From NCBI GenBank assembly GCA_047975215.1, contig JBKEDD010000132.1, positions 1-8,789 of the forward strand: 8,789 bases of DNA, in the 5' to 3' direction. Shown in pieces: positions 1-5,223 of this stretch. The notes under the pieces were generated by a model. It saw only the letters and a list, made by a program, of their open reading frames with translations. It did not search any database and was not told the origin of the DNA. This DNA is from JAGRMG01 sp047975215. GTDB lineage: Bacteria > Pseudomonadota > Alphaproteobacteria > Rhodobacterales > Rhodobacteraceae. Positions within the stretch are counted from its first letter, which is position 1. Each line of letters opens with the position of its first letter. The translations under genes were made by a program, and so were the position numbers.

Positions 1-1090
1 GCTTGGGCGGCGCCATCGGTGCGGTGTCGGGCATCAGGACGTATGATCCCGTGAAGCTGTAGCCATCGCTGCCCTGATCGCCAGAGCCAAAGGCCTCGCT
101 GACGAAGTGATGGCTGGCCGAGAGGCACAGATAGGTCTCGCCATGGCCCGGCACACTGTCGCCCGAGAGCGTCATCCGCTTGCCCGCGCCCAAGCTCACA
201 CAATCGCCCACCGCCCGGTTGCGGCGATCCGCGCCGCGCTCCTGCTCGGTCCGCAGGCCGGCGACCAGCTTGCCCACATCCTGTGCCAGATAATCACCGG
301 GATAATCGAAGCTCTCGATCTGGCCCTGCGCGTGCTGCGCATCGCCCAGACGGTCCACCTCCATCGCCTGGGTCGGCTTCTTGAAGTTATAGTCAACCAG
401 CCGCACCGCGCCGGTGGTGATGTTGCGTTCCGGCGCCCAGTCCCAGAAATGCTCCTGCTCATAGTGATGGTGGCCGTCATAGCGCTTGAACGGGCGCGAC
501 CCGATTTCCTCATGCGCCAGCGCATCGTCGGTCAGGACAAGGGTATGGCTGCCCATCGCATGCTTGAAGTGAAAGCTGATCCCGTGCCGCTCCATCTGCC
601 GACGCGCGAAGTCGAGATCGGATTCGCGGTACTGCACCGTGTATTCAAGGATCGGGTAATCCTTGGACAGCATGATCTCCAGCGCCGGATTACCAAGCCC
701 CGCATAGTCCGACAACAGTTCCTGCAGGATCTGGGTGACGTCCTTGTTATGGAAAATCCGCTGATTCCGCCGCCGCCCGGCCAGCCAGAACCACGGCCTG
801 AGCGTCAGGTCAAAGCGGTGGCCGTTCTCGCCCACACCGGCCCAGCGGGCGCTGGTGACGATGCCGTCGAAGGGTCGCATTTCCTCATGCGCTTCGATTT
901 CAACGGTGGCATGGGTTCCGACGAGCGCATCGAAATCCAGATCGTCGCGGGTGGCGAGGGCTTCAACGCGATATTCGAAAAGGTCGTTGAGGTGATCAGT
1001 GCCATCGAAGCGAAGCAGAACCAGAACGTCCGGGCCAAGTTCCGTAGTCAGCCTACCAAGCCGCTCGGCCTGCTTGAAAGGTGCATTCAT
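1..1090 (-). CDS. vgrG: VgrG, type VI secretion tip protein (partial, N-terminal part)
   Basis: VgrG trimers form the puncturing spike on the Hcp tube of the type VI secretion system and often carry effectors. Translating the minus strand from the ATG at 1090-1088 gives 363 open codons up to the left edge, with an in-frame TAG at 1120-1118 just upstream. The start MNAPFKQAERLG is followed by features of the gp27-like VgrG N-terminal domain: LRFDGTDHLNDLFEYRVEAL near residues 26-45, a FDGIVTSARW segment (74-83), LRPWFWLAGRRRNQRIFHNK (97-116), and YRESDLDFARRQMERHGI (154-171) followed by SFHFKH. Only the gp27-like part is inside the window; the gp5-like OB fold, needle and any effector extension lie beyond base 1. 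No other T6SS gene is visible, so it looks like an orphan vgrG. It lies 47 bp behind the rep stop codon in the same direction. Family assignment is very secure; completeness cannot be judged. Confidence 0.95.
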   Translation of the reverse strand, partial: MNAPFKQAERLGRLTTELGPDVLVLLRFDGTDHLNDLFEYRVEALATRDDLDFDALVGTHATVEIEAHEEMRPFDGIVTSARWAGVGENGHRFDLTLRPWFWLAGRRRNQRIFHNKDVTQILQELLSDYAGLGNPALEIMLSKDYPILEYTVQYRESDLDFARRQMERHGISFHFKHAMGSHTLVLTDDALAHEEIGSRPFKRYDGHHHYEQEHFWDWAPERNITTGAVRLVDYNFKKPTQAMEVDRLGDAQHAQGQIESFDYPGDYLAQDVGKLVAGLRTEQERGADRRNRAVGDCVSLGAGKRMTLSGDSVPGHGETYLCLSASHHFVSEAFGSGDQGSDGYSFTGSYVLMPDTAPMAPPK

Positions 1091-1137
1091 CCGATAACCC
1101 CGTCCACAATGTTCACACTACATAATTCGTTTAAATA
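1091..1137 (-). promoter_or_regulatory. AT-rich spacer between rep and vgrG, possible weak vgrG promoter
   Basis: This short gap is markedly more AT-rich than the genes on either side. On the minus strand a TTGCAG inside the rep 3' end, 17 bp from GATATT, could act as a weak promoter. No strong Shine-Dalgarno is seen; the nearest purine-rich run is GGACGGGG, about 10 bases before the ATG. There is no hairpin with a T-run, so read-through from rep into vgrG is possible. The promoter assignment is tentative. Confidence 0.2.
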
Positions 1138-1600
1138 TCATACTGTTCCGACCTTCCTGCAATAGTCTCTGAACAATTTTTCGATGTTCCTGGCATCCCT
1201 TGCGATACCACGCTCCTTGAGGAAACGGCGGAAGTCCGTGGCGATCAGCGCATTATCCATGTTGCATCCCGCCTCACGTTTCAGCTCCAGCCAACGGGGA
1301 CTGTAGGCGATACCGCCAGTCTCCGGGAAGGTGGCAGGCGGCTGCTCCATCGTGCCATTTCGTCGTTTCTTGCGCCCGGTACTGTGGCGGGCCACTTCCC
1401 GTTTCGCCTCGGTCGGGTCCATTTTTACCGCCCATGAGATTTCCACGCTGGTCACGGTACGCCCGGTCTTGCGGGGGGTCGCCTTCAGTTTCAGGCGGGA
1501 AAGCTGATTGATTTCGGCGATGGCTGGCTTCAATGCCCAACGATTGAAATCGGCAAAGCGTCCCAGCCTGTCACCCTCCACCCCAAACAGCGCCCGCAGT
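1138..1600 (-). repeat. Homologous direct repeat: 3' half of rep, paired with 8333-8789
   Basis: The 3' parts of the two rep genes are similar at DNA level and in the same orientation, about 7.2 kb apart. The segment around 1441-1520 and its counterpart around 8635-8715 differ at only a few bases. Recombination between them could excise or duplicate the TA-mob-SIR2 segment. This entry marks the left copy; the right copy is the partial rep at the window end. Confidence 0.7.
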
Positions 1601-2151
1601 TCTGGCACAGTGAAGCTCTTACTGTCGATGCGATCCAGATTGGCCAATGAGGCAATGTTCTGGAACAGCAGGATTGAGTATTTCGAGGACAGAGCAAAGA
1701 CCGTCTGCCGGTCAAGGATCGCCCAATGGTTCGACTCGGCCGCGATGCGGCGGAAGGTGCGTCCGAACCACCACTTTACCACCAACGTGTCCGCAGCTTC
1801 TTGTCGGTAGTCGAGGCGGATTTCATCCATGAAGCCACCGATGACCTCTTCCTGGGCCTCGGTGTCGTCGTAAACCATGACGGCGGCGCGGAGCTGGGTG
1901 AACAGTGCGCGCAGGCTGGCCCGGTCATGGTTGCGCATCCCTTCGATGTGCTTGAGGTCCGACATGCGCATTTCGTGCTGGGTTTCATCGGCCATCCGCC
2001 CGCCCGCCTTGGCAATGAGCAGATGCATCAGCTTCAGAGCCTGCGCCGAGGGTGGGTTCTCGATGTAGATGCCTCGCGCCACCTCGACGGGCAGCACGGT
2101 CTTGGTTGTGTCATAGGCCCTATCTGCGGCCACCTGTATCGTTTTCGCCAT
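1138..2151 (-). CDS. rep: Rep_3-type plasmid replication initiator (first copy)
   Basis: A 337-residue initiator that should bind iterons at the origin and recruit host helicase and DnaA-dependent machinery. Members of this family have two winged-helix domains. The first spans roughly residues 15-135, with HDRASLRALFTQLRAAVMVY at 75-94 and a WWFGRTFRRIA segment at 127-137. The second spans about 145-240, with LSSKYSILLFQNIASL at 154-169, FTVPELRALFGVEG at 180-193 and AIAEINQLSRLKLKATPRK at 210-228. A basic tail and a conserved C-terminal block (YSPRWLELKREAGCNMDN, 283-300) follow. The ATG at 2151 is favoured because the promoter and operator end immediately before it. There is no Shine-Dalgarno, which fits a leaderless message. 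Iterons lie 49-105 bp upstream. A second, partial Rep at the right edge is its close relative. Monomers presumably start replication while dimers repress the promoter, as in other Rep_3 plasmids. Confidence 0.93.
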   Translation of the reverse strand: MAKTIQVAADRAYDTTKTVLPVEVARGIYIENPPSAQALKLMHLLIAKAGGRMADETQHEMRMSDLKHIEGMRNHDRASLRALFTQLRAAVMVYDDTEAQEEVIGGFMDEIRLDYRQEAADTLVVKWWFGRTFRRIAAESNHWAILDRQTVFALSSKYSILLFQNIASLANLDRIDSKSFTVPELRALFGVEGDRLGRFADFNRWALKPAIAEINQLSRLKLKATPRKTGRTVTSVEISWAVKMDPTEAKREVARHSTGRKKRRNGTMEQPPATFPETGGIAYSPRWLELKREAGCNMDNALIATDFRRFLKERGIARDARNIEKLFRDYCRKVGTV

Positions 2152-2153
2152 AA

Positions 2154-2181
2154 GTGAGTTTTATTAGTGCGAAAAACTCAC
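2154..2181. promoter_or_regulatory. Inverted-repeat operator over the rep promoter
   Basis: Perfect 9-bp arms, GTGAGTTTT (2154-2162) and AAAACTCAC (2173-2181), flank a 10-nt spacer. The repeat starts three bases upstream of the rep start codon and covers the -10 element. The outer half-site GTGAG is also the start of the iteron core read on the minus strand (GTGAGAAATGGGGAC). In pPS10 and F, Rep dimers repress their own gene by binding an inverted repeat whose half-sites resemble iterons; the same arrangement is inferred here. Confidence 0.65.
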
Positions 2182-2188
2182 CTGTCAA
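2160..2188 (-). promoter_or_regulatory. rep promoter, probably giving a leaderless transcript
   Basis: On the minus strand a perfect -35 TTGACA (2188-2183) is followed by a 17-bp spacer and a -10 AATAAA (2165-2160, 4 of 6 matches). The expected start of transcription, about 7-9 bases further on, falls at roughly 2153-2151, at or just before the rep ATG. This matches the absence of a ribosome-binding site in front of rep. The spacer and -10 lie within an inverted repeat, so the promoter should be shut when that repeat is occupied. Confidence 0.6.
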
Positions 2189-2199
2189 CTCGCATATTA

Positions 2200-2256
2200 G
2201 TCCCCATTTCTCACTTTTGGGTCCCCATTTCTCACTTTTGGGTCCCCATTTCTCAC
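2200..2256. repeat. Origin iterons: 21-bp direct repeats, two full and one partial
   Basis: The unit GTCCCCATTTCTCAC followed by TTTTGG occurs at 2200-2220 and exactly again at 2221-2241. A third copy, 2242-2256, keeps only the first 15 bases. The 21-bp spacing equals two helical turns, so bound Rep molecules would line up on one face of the DNA. Position just upstream of a Rep_3 gene, phasing and the sequence shared with the rep operator all support Rep-binding iterons. The set is small compared with the four to seven iterons common in this family. Confidence 0.85.
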
Positions 2257-2327
2257 CGATAAACGTGCAACATATTGTTATAATTATGGAATTCGCCCCT
2301 AGAACTATAAGAACATTAGAACAAGAA
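2257..2327. other. AT-rich tract beside the iterons (candidate origin unwinding region)
   Basis: About 70 bases of mostly A and T adjoin the iterons and include TTGTTATAATTATGG (2276-2288 region). AGAAC is repeated at 2301, 2310 and 2318. An AT-rich stretch with short repeats next to iterons is the usual form of a duplex unwinding element. I found no clear DnaA box (TTATNCACA). A TATAAT occurs at 2279-2284 on the plus strand, but no matching -35 is seen. Confidence 0.4.
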
Positions 2328-2346
2328 GGGCTGCGCCCATTTTTTC
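2326..2346. terminator. Possible bidirectional intrinsic terminator between toxin gene and origin
   Basis: GGGC-TGC-GCCC (2328-2338) is followed on the plus strand by A and then six T, the form of an intrinsic terminator although the stem is only 4 bp. On the minus strand it is preceded by an A-tract and followed by TTCTTGTTCT, so it could also end the toxin-antitoxin transcript, whose last stop codon is at 2366. It would insulate the origin from the stability operon. The short stem keeps confidence moderate. Confidence 0.4.
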
Positions 2347-2365
2347 TGTCTGATTTTGAGTCAGA

Positions 2366-2638
2366 TCAGGGCCAGAGCCGGGCGGTATGAACGAGGGTCA
2401 ACACCCAGATCGTGTCCTGATTGATGGTATAGACCAGGCGGTAGCTGGGGTGGGGGATCAGCTCACGAGTGTCTGGAATCTGTCCTGGTTTTCCAATGAA
2501 GGGATGATCTACCAGTCGGGATGCGGCTTCACCGAACAGTTGGTCCATGCGGATCGCCGCAGCCAGGTTATTGGCAGCAATGTAATCCATGATGTCGGCG
2601 CGATCCTGTTCGGCTTCAGGCGCCCAGAGAACGATCAA
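2366..2638 (-). CDS. parE: ParE/RelE-family toxin
   Basis: A 90-residue protein with the ParE/RelE toxin fold. The N-terminal strand and helix IVLWAPEAEQDRADIMDYIA (2-21) lead into MDQLFGEAASRLVDHPFIGK, then RELIPHPSYRLVYTI (58-72) and the closing strand IWVLTLVHTARLWP (77-90). Family members either poison gyrase (ParE) or cleave mRNA on the ribosome (RelE). The closing sequence is of the type annotated RelE/ParE, and the target cannot be decided from sequence. The start is TTG at 2638, overlapping the antitoxin stop by four bases (TTGA), with AGG about six bases upstream. A rare start plus coupling would keep toxin output below antitoxin output. Length is normal and no frameshift is seen. 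It lies between the origin and the mob locus, as expected of a plasmid addiction module. Confidence 0.9.
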   Translation of the reverse strand: MIVLWAPEAEQDRADIMDYIAANNLAAAIRMDQLFGEAASRLVDHPFIGKPGQIPDTRELIPHPSYRLVYTINQDTIWVLTLVHTARLWP

Positions 2639-2916
2639 ACGGAGCCTACAGTGAGCTTGGCCCTTCTAGCGGCAAAATCGGCCTCCACGGCCTCATGACT
2701 GCGTCCCTGGCCACCCAGCATTGAAGTGTGGGCCTTGCCGACCTTGCGGCCCAGATACTCGCTGTAGGCCCGCTCATGGCGGCGCTGTTCGATGTAGTCA
2801 CGCATCAGCTCACGAACGACCTGCGAGGCAGGGCGATCAGCAGCTGCAGCTTCGGCCATGAAGCTGTCCCGCAGATCGGATTCCAGCTTCATCGTAAATA
2901 CAGCTTTGGTGCCCAT
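2635..2916 (-). CDS. parD: Ribbon-helix-helix antitoxin (ParD-like)
   Basis: A 93-residue antitoxin preceding the toxin in one operon. The N-terminal strand KAVFTMKLESDLRD (4-17) and two helices running to about residue 45 (SFMAEAAAADRPASQVVREL, then MRDYIEQRR) form a ribbon-helix-helix DNA-binding dimer. The charged tail from about 46 to 93 would wrap the toxin. The ATG at 2916 has a good Shine-Dalgarno, AGAGGA, six bases upstream, so this start is secure. Antitoxins of this type repress their own promoter, more tightly when bound to toxin; the repeats just upstream are candidate operator sites. The gene order antitoxin-toxin with a 4-base overlap is typical. Confidence 0.88.
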   Translation of the reverse strand: MGTKAVFTMKLESDLRDSFMAEAAAADRPASQVVRELMRDYIEQRRHERAYSEYLGRKVGKAHTSMLGGQGRSHEAVEADFAARRAKLTVGSV

Positions 2917-2924
2917 ATCTTATC

Positions 2925-2961
2925 CTCTCAAATATTAACGCAGTATATATCGCGTCAGTAT
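2925..2961 (-). promoter_or_regulatory. Toxin-antitoxin promoter/operator region
   Basis: The sequence directly upstream of the antitoxin is AT-rich, with TATATA and TTAATATT as possible minus-strand -10 elements; no convincing -35 is seen. A short inverted repeat ACGC-10 nt-GCGT spans 2938-2955, and CAGTAT is repeated directly at 2941 and 2956 (15 bp apart). Such small repeats are typical ribbon-helix-helix targets, so they are candidate autoregulatory sites. Exact promoter elements are uncertain. Confidence 0.35.
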
Positions 2962-3044
2962 CACAATTCCAGATCGATCATCGGTTCTATCCGGCACTCT
3001 AATCCGGTATTCCTACCCTTGCAAATTTTGTAATCCGCCAGCAT

Positions 3045-3175
3045 ACTCTCGTGGCCACGACAAGGAGCGTCAGGCTTTGCCTTCCTTCCTTGCCCGTGGC
3101 CTCTCGCGGCTGGTGAGGGGCGAACGCCCCTTCAAACCCCATTCCGTCCGATGGACGGAGGGGCCTTGCCCCTAC
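3045..3175. other. Candidate oriT: palindrome plus a series of hairpins upstream of mobC
   Basis: This non-coding stretch holds a perfect 12-bp palindrome TCGTGGCCACGA (3049-3060) and AGGC-TTT-GCCT (3072-3082). Three perfect inverted repeats follow: AGGGGCG-AA-CGCCCCT (3116-3131), CCGTCC-GAT-GGACGG (3144-3158) and AGGGGC-CTT-GCCCCT (3159-3173). In ColE1-like mobilization systems the transfer origin lies just upstream of mobC and contains inverted repeats bound by relaxase and accessory protein. Position and structure support oriT, but I cannot place the nic site. The hairpins nearest mobC might instead affect its mRNA. The rest of the 2962-3199 gap shows only short ATCCGG/ATCCGC repeats (2989, 3002, 3033). 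Confidence 0.5.
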
Positions 3176-3199
3176 ACCCCTGATTTGTTGAGGATTGCG

Positions 3200-3577
3200 A
3201 TGTCCGTTGATGATGCCGCCCCAGACAACCCGCTGTGGATCAAGGTCCGTGCGACAGCGGTGGAGCGCGCCCGCTGGCAGGCGCTTGCATCAGGGCGTGG
3301 AGTGTCCCTGTCTGAGCTGATCCGGTCGCGCCTGGACGGGACACGGCTGCGATCCCGGCGTGAGCCTCCGCCAGTTGCCCCCGATCTTCTGCGTGAGCTG
3401 GCCCGGATCGGGAACAACCTGAATCAGCTTGCCCATGCCGCGAACCGGCGTGAGCCGCTGACGGCGACGGCCCTGCTGACGCGGCTGGTCGAGATCGATC
3501 GCGAGCTGTCGGTGTTGCGGACCGCGCATCAGCGCCAGGATGCGCCGCCGACCGAGAGCGGCGACGGGGGCCGCTGA
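3200..3577 (+). CDS. mobC: MobC-like relaxosome accessory protein
   Basis: A 125-residue protein that should bind oriT and help the relaxase open and nick the strand. The N-terminal half (about 13-45: WIKVRATAVERARWQALA, then GVSLSELIRSRL) looks like a ribbon-helix-helix. The second half carries the MobC hallmark LARIGNNLNQLAHAAN (67-82), followed by an amphipathic helix (LLTRLVEIDRELSVLRTA) and a hydrophilic tail. The ATG at 3200 is preferred over the open frame's earlier TTG at 3077 because GAGGA sits five bases upstream and the first 41 residues of the longer version would be coded by the hairpin region. Its stop overlaps the mobA start in TGATG, implying translational coupling. The MobC family is well supported; the DNA target is inferred from context. 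Confidence 0.9.
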   Translation: MSVDDAAPDNPLWIKVRATAVERARWQALASGRGVSLSELIRSRLDGTRLRSRREPPPVAPDLLRELARIGNNLNQLAHAANRREPLTATALLTRLVEIDRELSVLRTAHQRQDAPPTESGDGGR

Positions 3578-5067
3578 TGTTGATCAAGTTCACCACAGGT
3601 GGGCGCGGGGGTGGCGGCGATGTTGCAGCCTATCTGTTGGATCATGAGCGTGAGGGGCGGGAGTCCGCTGCGCCGGAGGTGGTGCGGGGTGACATGGCGC
3701 GTACGGCCGAGCTGATCGACAGTATTGTGCGGGACTGGACCTATACGCATGGGGTGTTGTCCTTCGCTCCGGAGGACGCCCCGACTGAGGACCAGCAGCG
3801 CGCGGCGATGGACCAGTTCGAGGCGTTCGCCTTCGCCGGTCTCGATGCCGAACAGTATGACATCACCTGGGTGCGCCACCAGCACACCAGCGGCGGGCGG
3901 GTAGAACTGCATTTCGTGATCCCGCGCATGGAGCTGGCCAGCGGGCGGGCGCTGAACATCGCACCGCCGGGTTGGGAGCGCAGTTTCTCGAAGCTGCGGG
4001 ATGCACTGAACCTGTCGCATGGCTGGGCGCGGCCGGACGATCCGGCGCGGTCGCGTGATCTGGGCTTTGAGCGGCCCGCAGAGTGGCAGCGGGACGGCTT
4101 CCGGCTCGATGAGGGCCGGGAAGCCGTCCACGCCTATATCTCTGCGTTGATCGAGCAGGGCGCGGTGCAAGACCGCGCCAGCATGGTTCAGGCCCTCACA
4201 GAGGCGGGGTTGGGCGTCACCCGGCAGGGAAAGAACTATCTGACCGTCCAGGACGCTGAGAGCGGTGACAGGCTGCGGCTGAAGGGGCGTATCTACGAGA
4301 AGGATTGGAGCTATGAGCAAGAACTTGGCCGCGCGGATGCAAGAGAGGCTGGATGGTCAGACGGCCGAGATCGCGTCCTTGACCGACAGCGAGCTGAAGA
4401 AGCTCAGCGCGCATGTGCAGTCGCGCGTGAGCGCCGAGCTGAACGAAATAGAGATCGCTATCGCTCAAGCTTTGAGCGGGATCATGGACGAGATGCCGCG
4501 TCTGAAATGGATCGTGGGGATGACCTGGGCGGCGCTGATCGTGAGTTTGATGCTGACCGGCTTCTTGCTCTGGCGATCGACACAGCCCCCGCCGCCGCCA
4601 GCTGTGCCGCAACCGATCGAGACCTTCCAGAGCGAGGGGCGGAATTACCTGATGATCCCGAACGACGCCGAACCCACGAGATGCCGGGACAGCAGCGGGG
4701 CCGAGAGGCTGTGCCTGCGCCTGCCGATGGAGAATTGATCGATGGACCAACTCACCCCCTTCGAGCGCGGCTTGCTCGAACAGTTCAGGAGATTGGCCAG
4801 CGAATTCGATCAGTCGCAGAGCGCGTCCGAGGATCTGTCTGGGAAGCTAGCCGACTGGTCGCGGGTTATCTCGAAACGGCAAAGCGAGATCGAGGCGCGG
4901 CTGACGCAGATCGAGGCCACCCAGAAGCGATTGACCGACATCTTGGCCACGCAGAACAGCTCAACCACGCGCTTGGTCGATCAGGTCAACAGGCTCTTGA
5001 GCGCGCTCAAGAGCTAGAGCGCGCCCATATGCGCGAGCGTCACAGGGGATGGGATCATGGGTTGTAA
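3577..5067 (+). CDS. mobA: MobA relaxase, ColE1 MbeA-like (MOB-HEN type, here HEH)
   Basis: A 496-residue relaxase expected to nick oriT, stay covalently attached to the 5' end and pilot the strand into a helper's conjugation pore. The first 160 residues follow the ColE1 MbeA plan: MLIKFTTGGRGGGGDVAAYL with the likely catalytic Tyr19, THGVLSFAPED (57-67), and the metal motif WVRHQHTSGGRVELHFVIP (98-116) with His101, Glu110 and His112. ColE1 relaxases have His-Glu-Asn at the last three; the Asn is replaced by His here. From about residue 245 the protein becomes low-complexity and rich in Arg, Asp and Glu, because this part of the DNA also encodes mobB and mobD in another frame. Translation is probably coupled to mobC (TGATG). 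Length matches the family. Mobilizable only, since no type IV secretion genes are seen. Confidence 0.92.
   Translation: MLIKFTTGGRGGGGDVAAYLLDHEREGRESAAPEVVRGDMARTAELIDSIVRDWTYTHGVLSFAPEDAPTEDQQRAAMDQFEAFAFAGLDAEQYDITWVRHQHTSGGRVELHFVIPRMELASGRALNIAPPGWERSFSKLRDALNLSHGWARPDDPARSRDLGFERPAEWQRDGFRLDEGREAVHAYISALIEQGAVQDRASMVQALTEAGLGVTRQGKNYLTVQDAESGDRLRLKGRIYEKDWSYEQELGRADAREAGWSDGRDRVLDRQRAEEAQRACAVARERRAERNRDRYRSSFERDHGRDAASEMDRGDDLGGADREFDADRLLALAIDTAPAAASCAATDRDLPERGAELPDDPERRRTHEMPGQQRGREAVPAPADGELIDGPTHPLRARLARTVQEIGQRIRSVAERVRGSVWEASRLVAGYLETAKRDRGAADADRGHPEAIDRHLGHAEQLNHALGRSGQQALERAQELERAHMRERHRGWDHGL
4313..4738 (+). CDS. mobB: MbeB-like mobilization protein (MobB), nested in mobA
   Basis: A 141-residue protein in the +1 frame relative to mobA and entirely inside it. 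The N-terminal helix MSKNLAARMQERLDGQTAEI and a long polar helical region to about residue 62 match the MbeB plan. They are followed by a membrane segment, WIVGMTWAALIVSLMLTGFL (66-85), a short proline run (92-96) and a tail with GRNYLMIPND that resembles the end of enterobacterial MbeB/MobB proteins. In ColE1, MbeB helps relaxosome function and mbeB likewise overlaps mbeA, so synteny supports the call. AAGGA lies eight bases before the ATG. The membrane segment suggests it anchors the relaxosome near the inner membrane (inference). Confidence 0.85.
   Translation: MSKNLAARMQERLDGQTAEIASLTDSELKKLSAHVQSRVSAELNEIEIAIAQALSGIMDEMPRLKWIVGMTWAALIVSLMLTGFLLWRSTQPPPPPAVPQPIETFQSEGRNYLMIPNDAEPTRCRDSSGAERLCLRLPMEN
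4742..5017 (+). CDS. mobD: MbeD-like mobilization/entry-exclusion protein (MobD), nested in mobA
   Basis: A 91-residue, almost wholly helical protein encoded inside mobA in the same alternative frame as mobB, whose stop is three bases upstream. The start MDQLTPFERGLLEQFRRLA and the following heptad-like repeats (SEIEARLTQIEATQKRLTDI, then TRLVDQVNRLLSAL) indicate a coiled coil, as in ColE1 MbeD. MbeD-type proteins are needed for efficient mobilization and are often annotated as entry exclusion. A Shine-Dalgarno GGAG at 4729-4732 lies nine bases before the ATG. It has no membrane segment or signal peptide. Family identity rests on length, helical pattern and conserved gene order. Confidence 0.82.
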   Translation: MDQLTPFERGLLEQFRRLASEFDQSQSASEDLSGKLADWSRVISKRQSEIEARLTQIEATQKRLTDILATQNSSTTRLVDQVNRLLSALKS

Positions 5068-5087
5068 TTTCGCAAGGCATGTAAGGG

Positions 5088-5213
5088 ATGAGAGTACCCC
5101 AGGCGGCGAACACTAGCATGGATTTGGACATCACCACAGTACAGCGTCGGCGAAGAGACCTGGAGGAAAAAGAATTGGTCAGGATGCGCAAAAATACGCT
5201 ACCAGTGGTGTAG
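5088..5213 (+). CDS. Short ORF, winged-helix-like fragment, leader of the SIR2 gene
   Basis: A 41-codon frame from ATG 5088 to TAG 5211-5213, with an inner ATG at 5118. The peptide contains LDITTVQRRRRDLEEKELVR, which resembles the recognition helix and wing start of small winged-helix regulators, but the protein is too short for a whole domain. It may be the remnant of a regulator left when the mob and defence modules were joined, or a short leader peptide. Its stop overlaps the AGGA that serves the SIR2 gene's GTG start, so translation through it could influence SIR2 output. An ATG directly followed by TAA (5079-5084) lies just upstream in the same frame. Coding status is uncertain. Confidence 0.35.
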   Translation: MRVPQAANTSMDLDITTVQRRRRDLEEKELVRMRKNTLPVV

Positions 5214-5223
5214 GAATCTCGGT

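Noticed and set aside
107..1165. Long plus-strand open frame of 352 codons
   Set aside because: It lies antisense to vgrG, whose minus-strand translation carries clear family motifs; the plus-strand product has no recognisable domain and reflects GC-rich codon use.
2200..2256. CRISPR-like repeats
   Set aside because: The repeats are tandem with no spacers, and sit upstream of a rep gene; they are iterons.
2279..2284. Plus-strand TATAAT as a promoter
   Set aside because: No -35 at suitable spacing and no plus-strand gene downstream before the opposing TA genes.
2349..2365. TCTGA/TCAGA hairpin behind the toxin stop as a terminator
   Set aside because: Only a 5-bp AT-rich stem, followed on the minus strand by A rather than T residues; the neighbouring GGGC/GCCC structure is a better candidate.
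3077..3199. N-terminal extension of mobC from a TTG start
   Set aside because: The extra 41 residues are encoded by the hairpin-rich region and do not look like MobC; ATG 3200 has a well-placed GAGGA.
3529..4320. Minus-strand open frame of 263 codons
   Set aside because: It is antisense to mobA's conserved relaxase domain and has no recognisable motif.
4217..4750. Minus-strand open frame of 177 codons
   Set aside because: It is antisense to mobA/mobB in a region already coding in two frames; His/Arg/Pro-rich with no domain.
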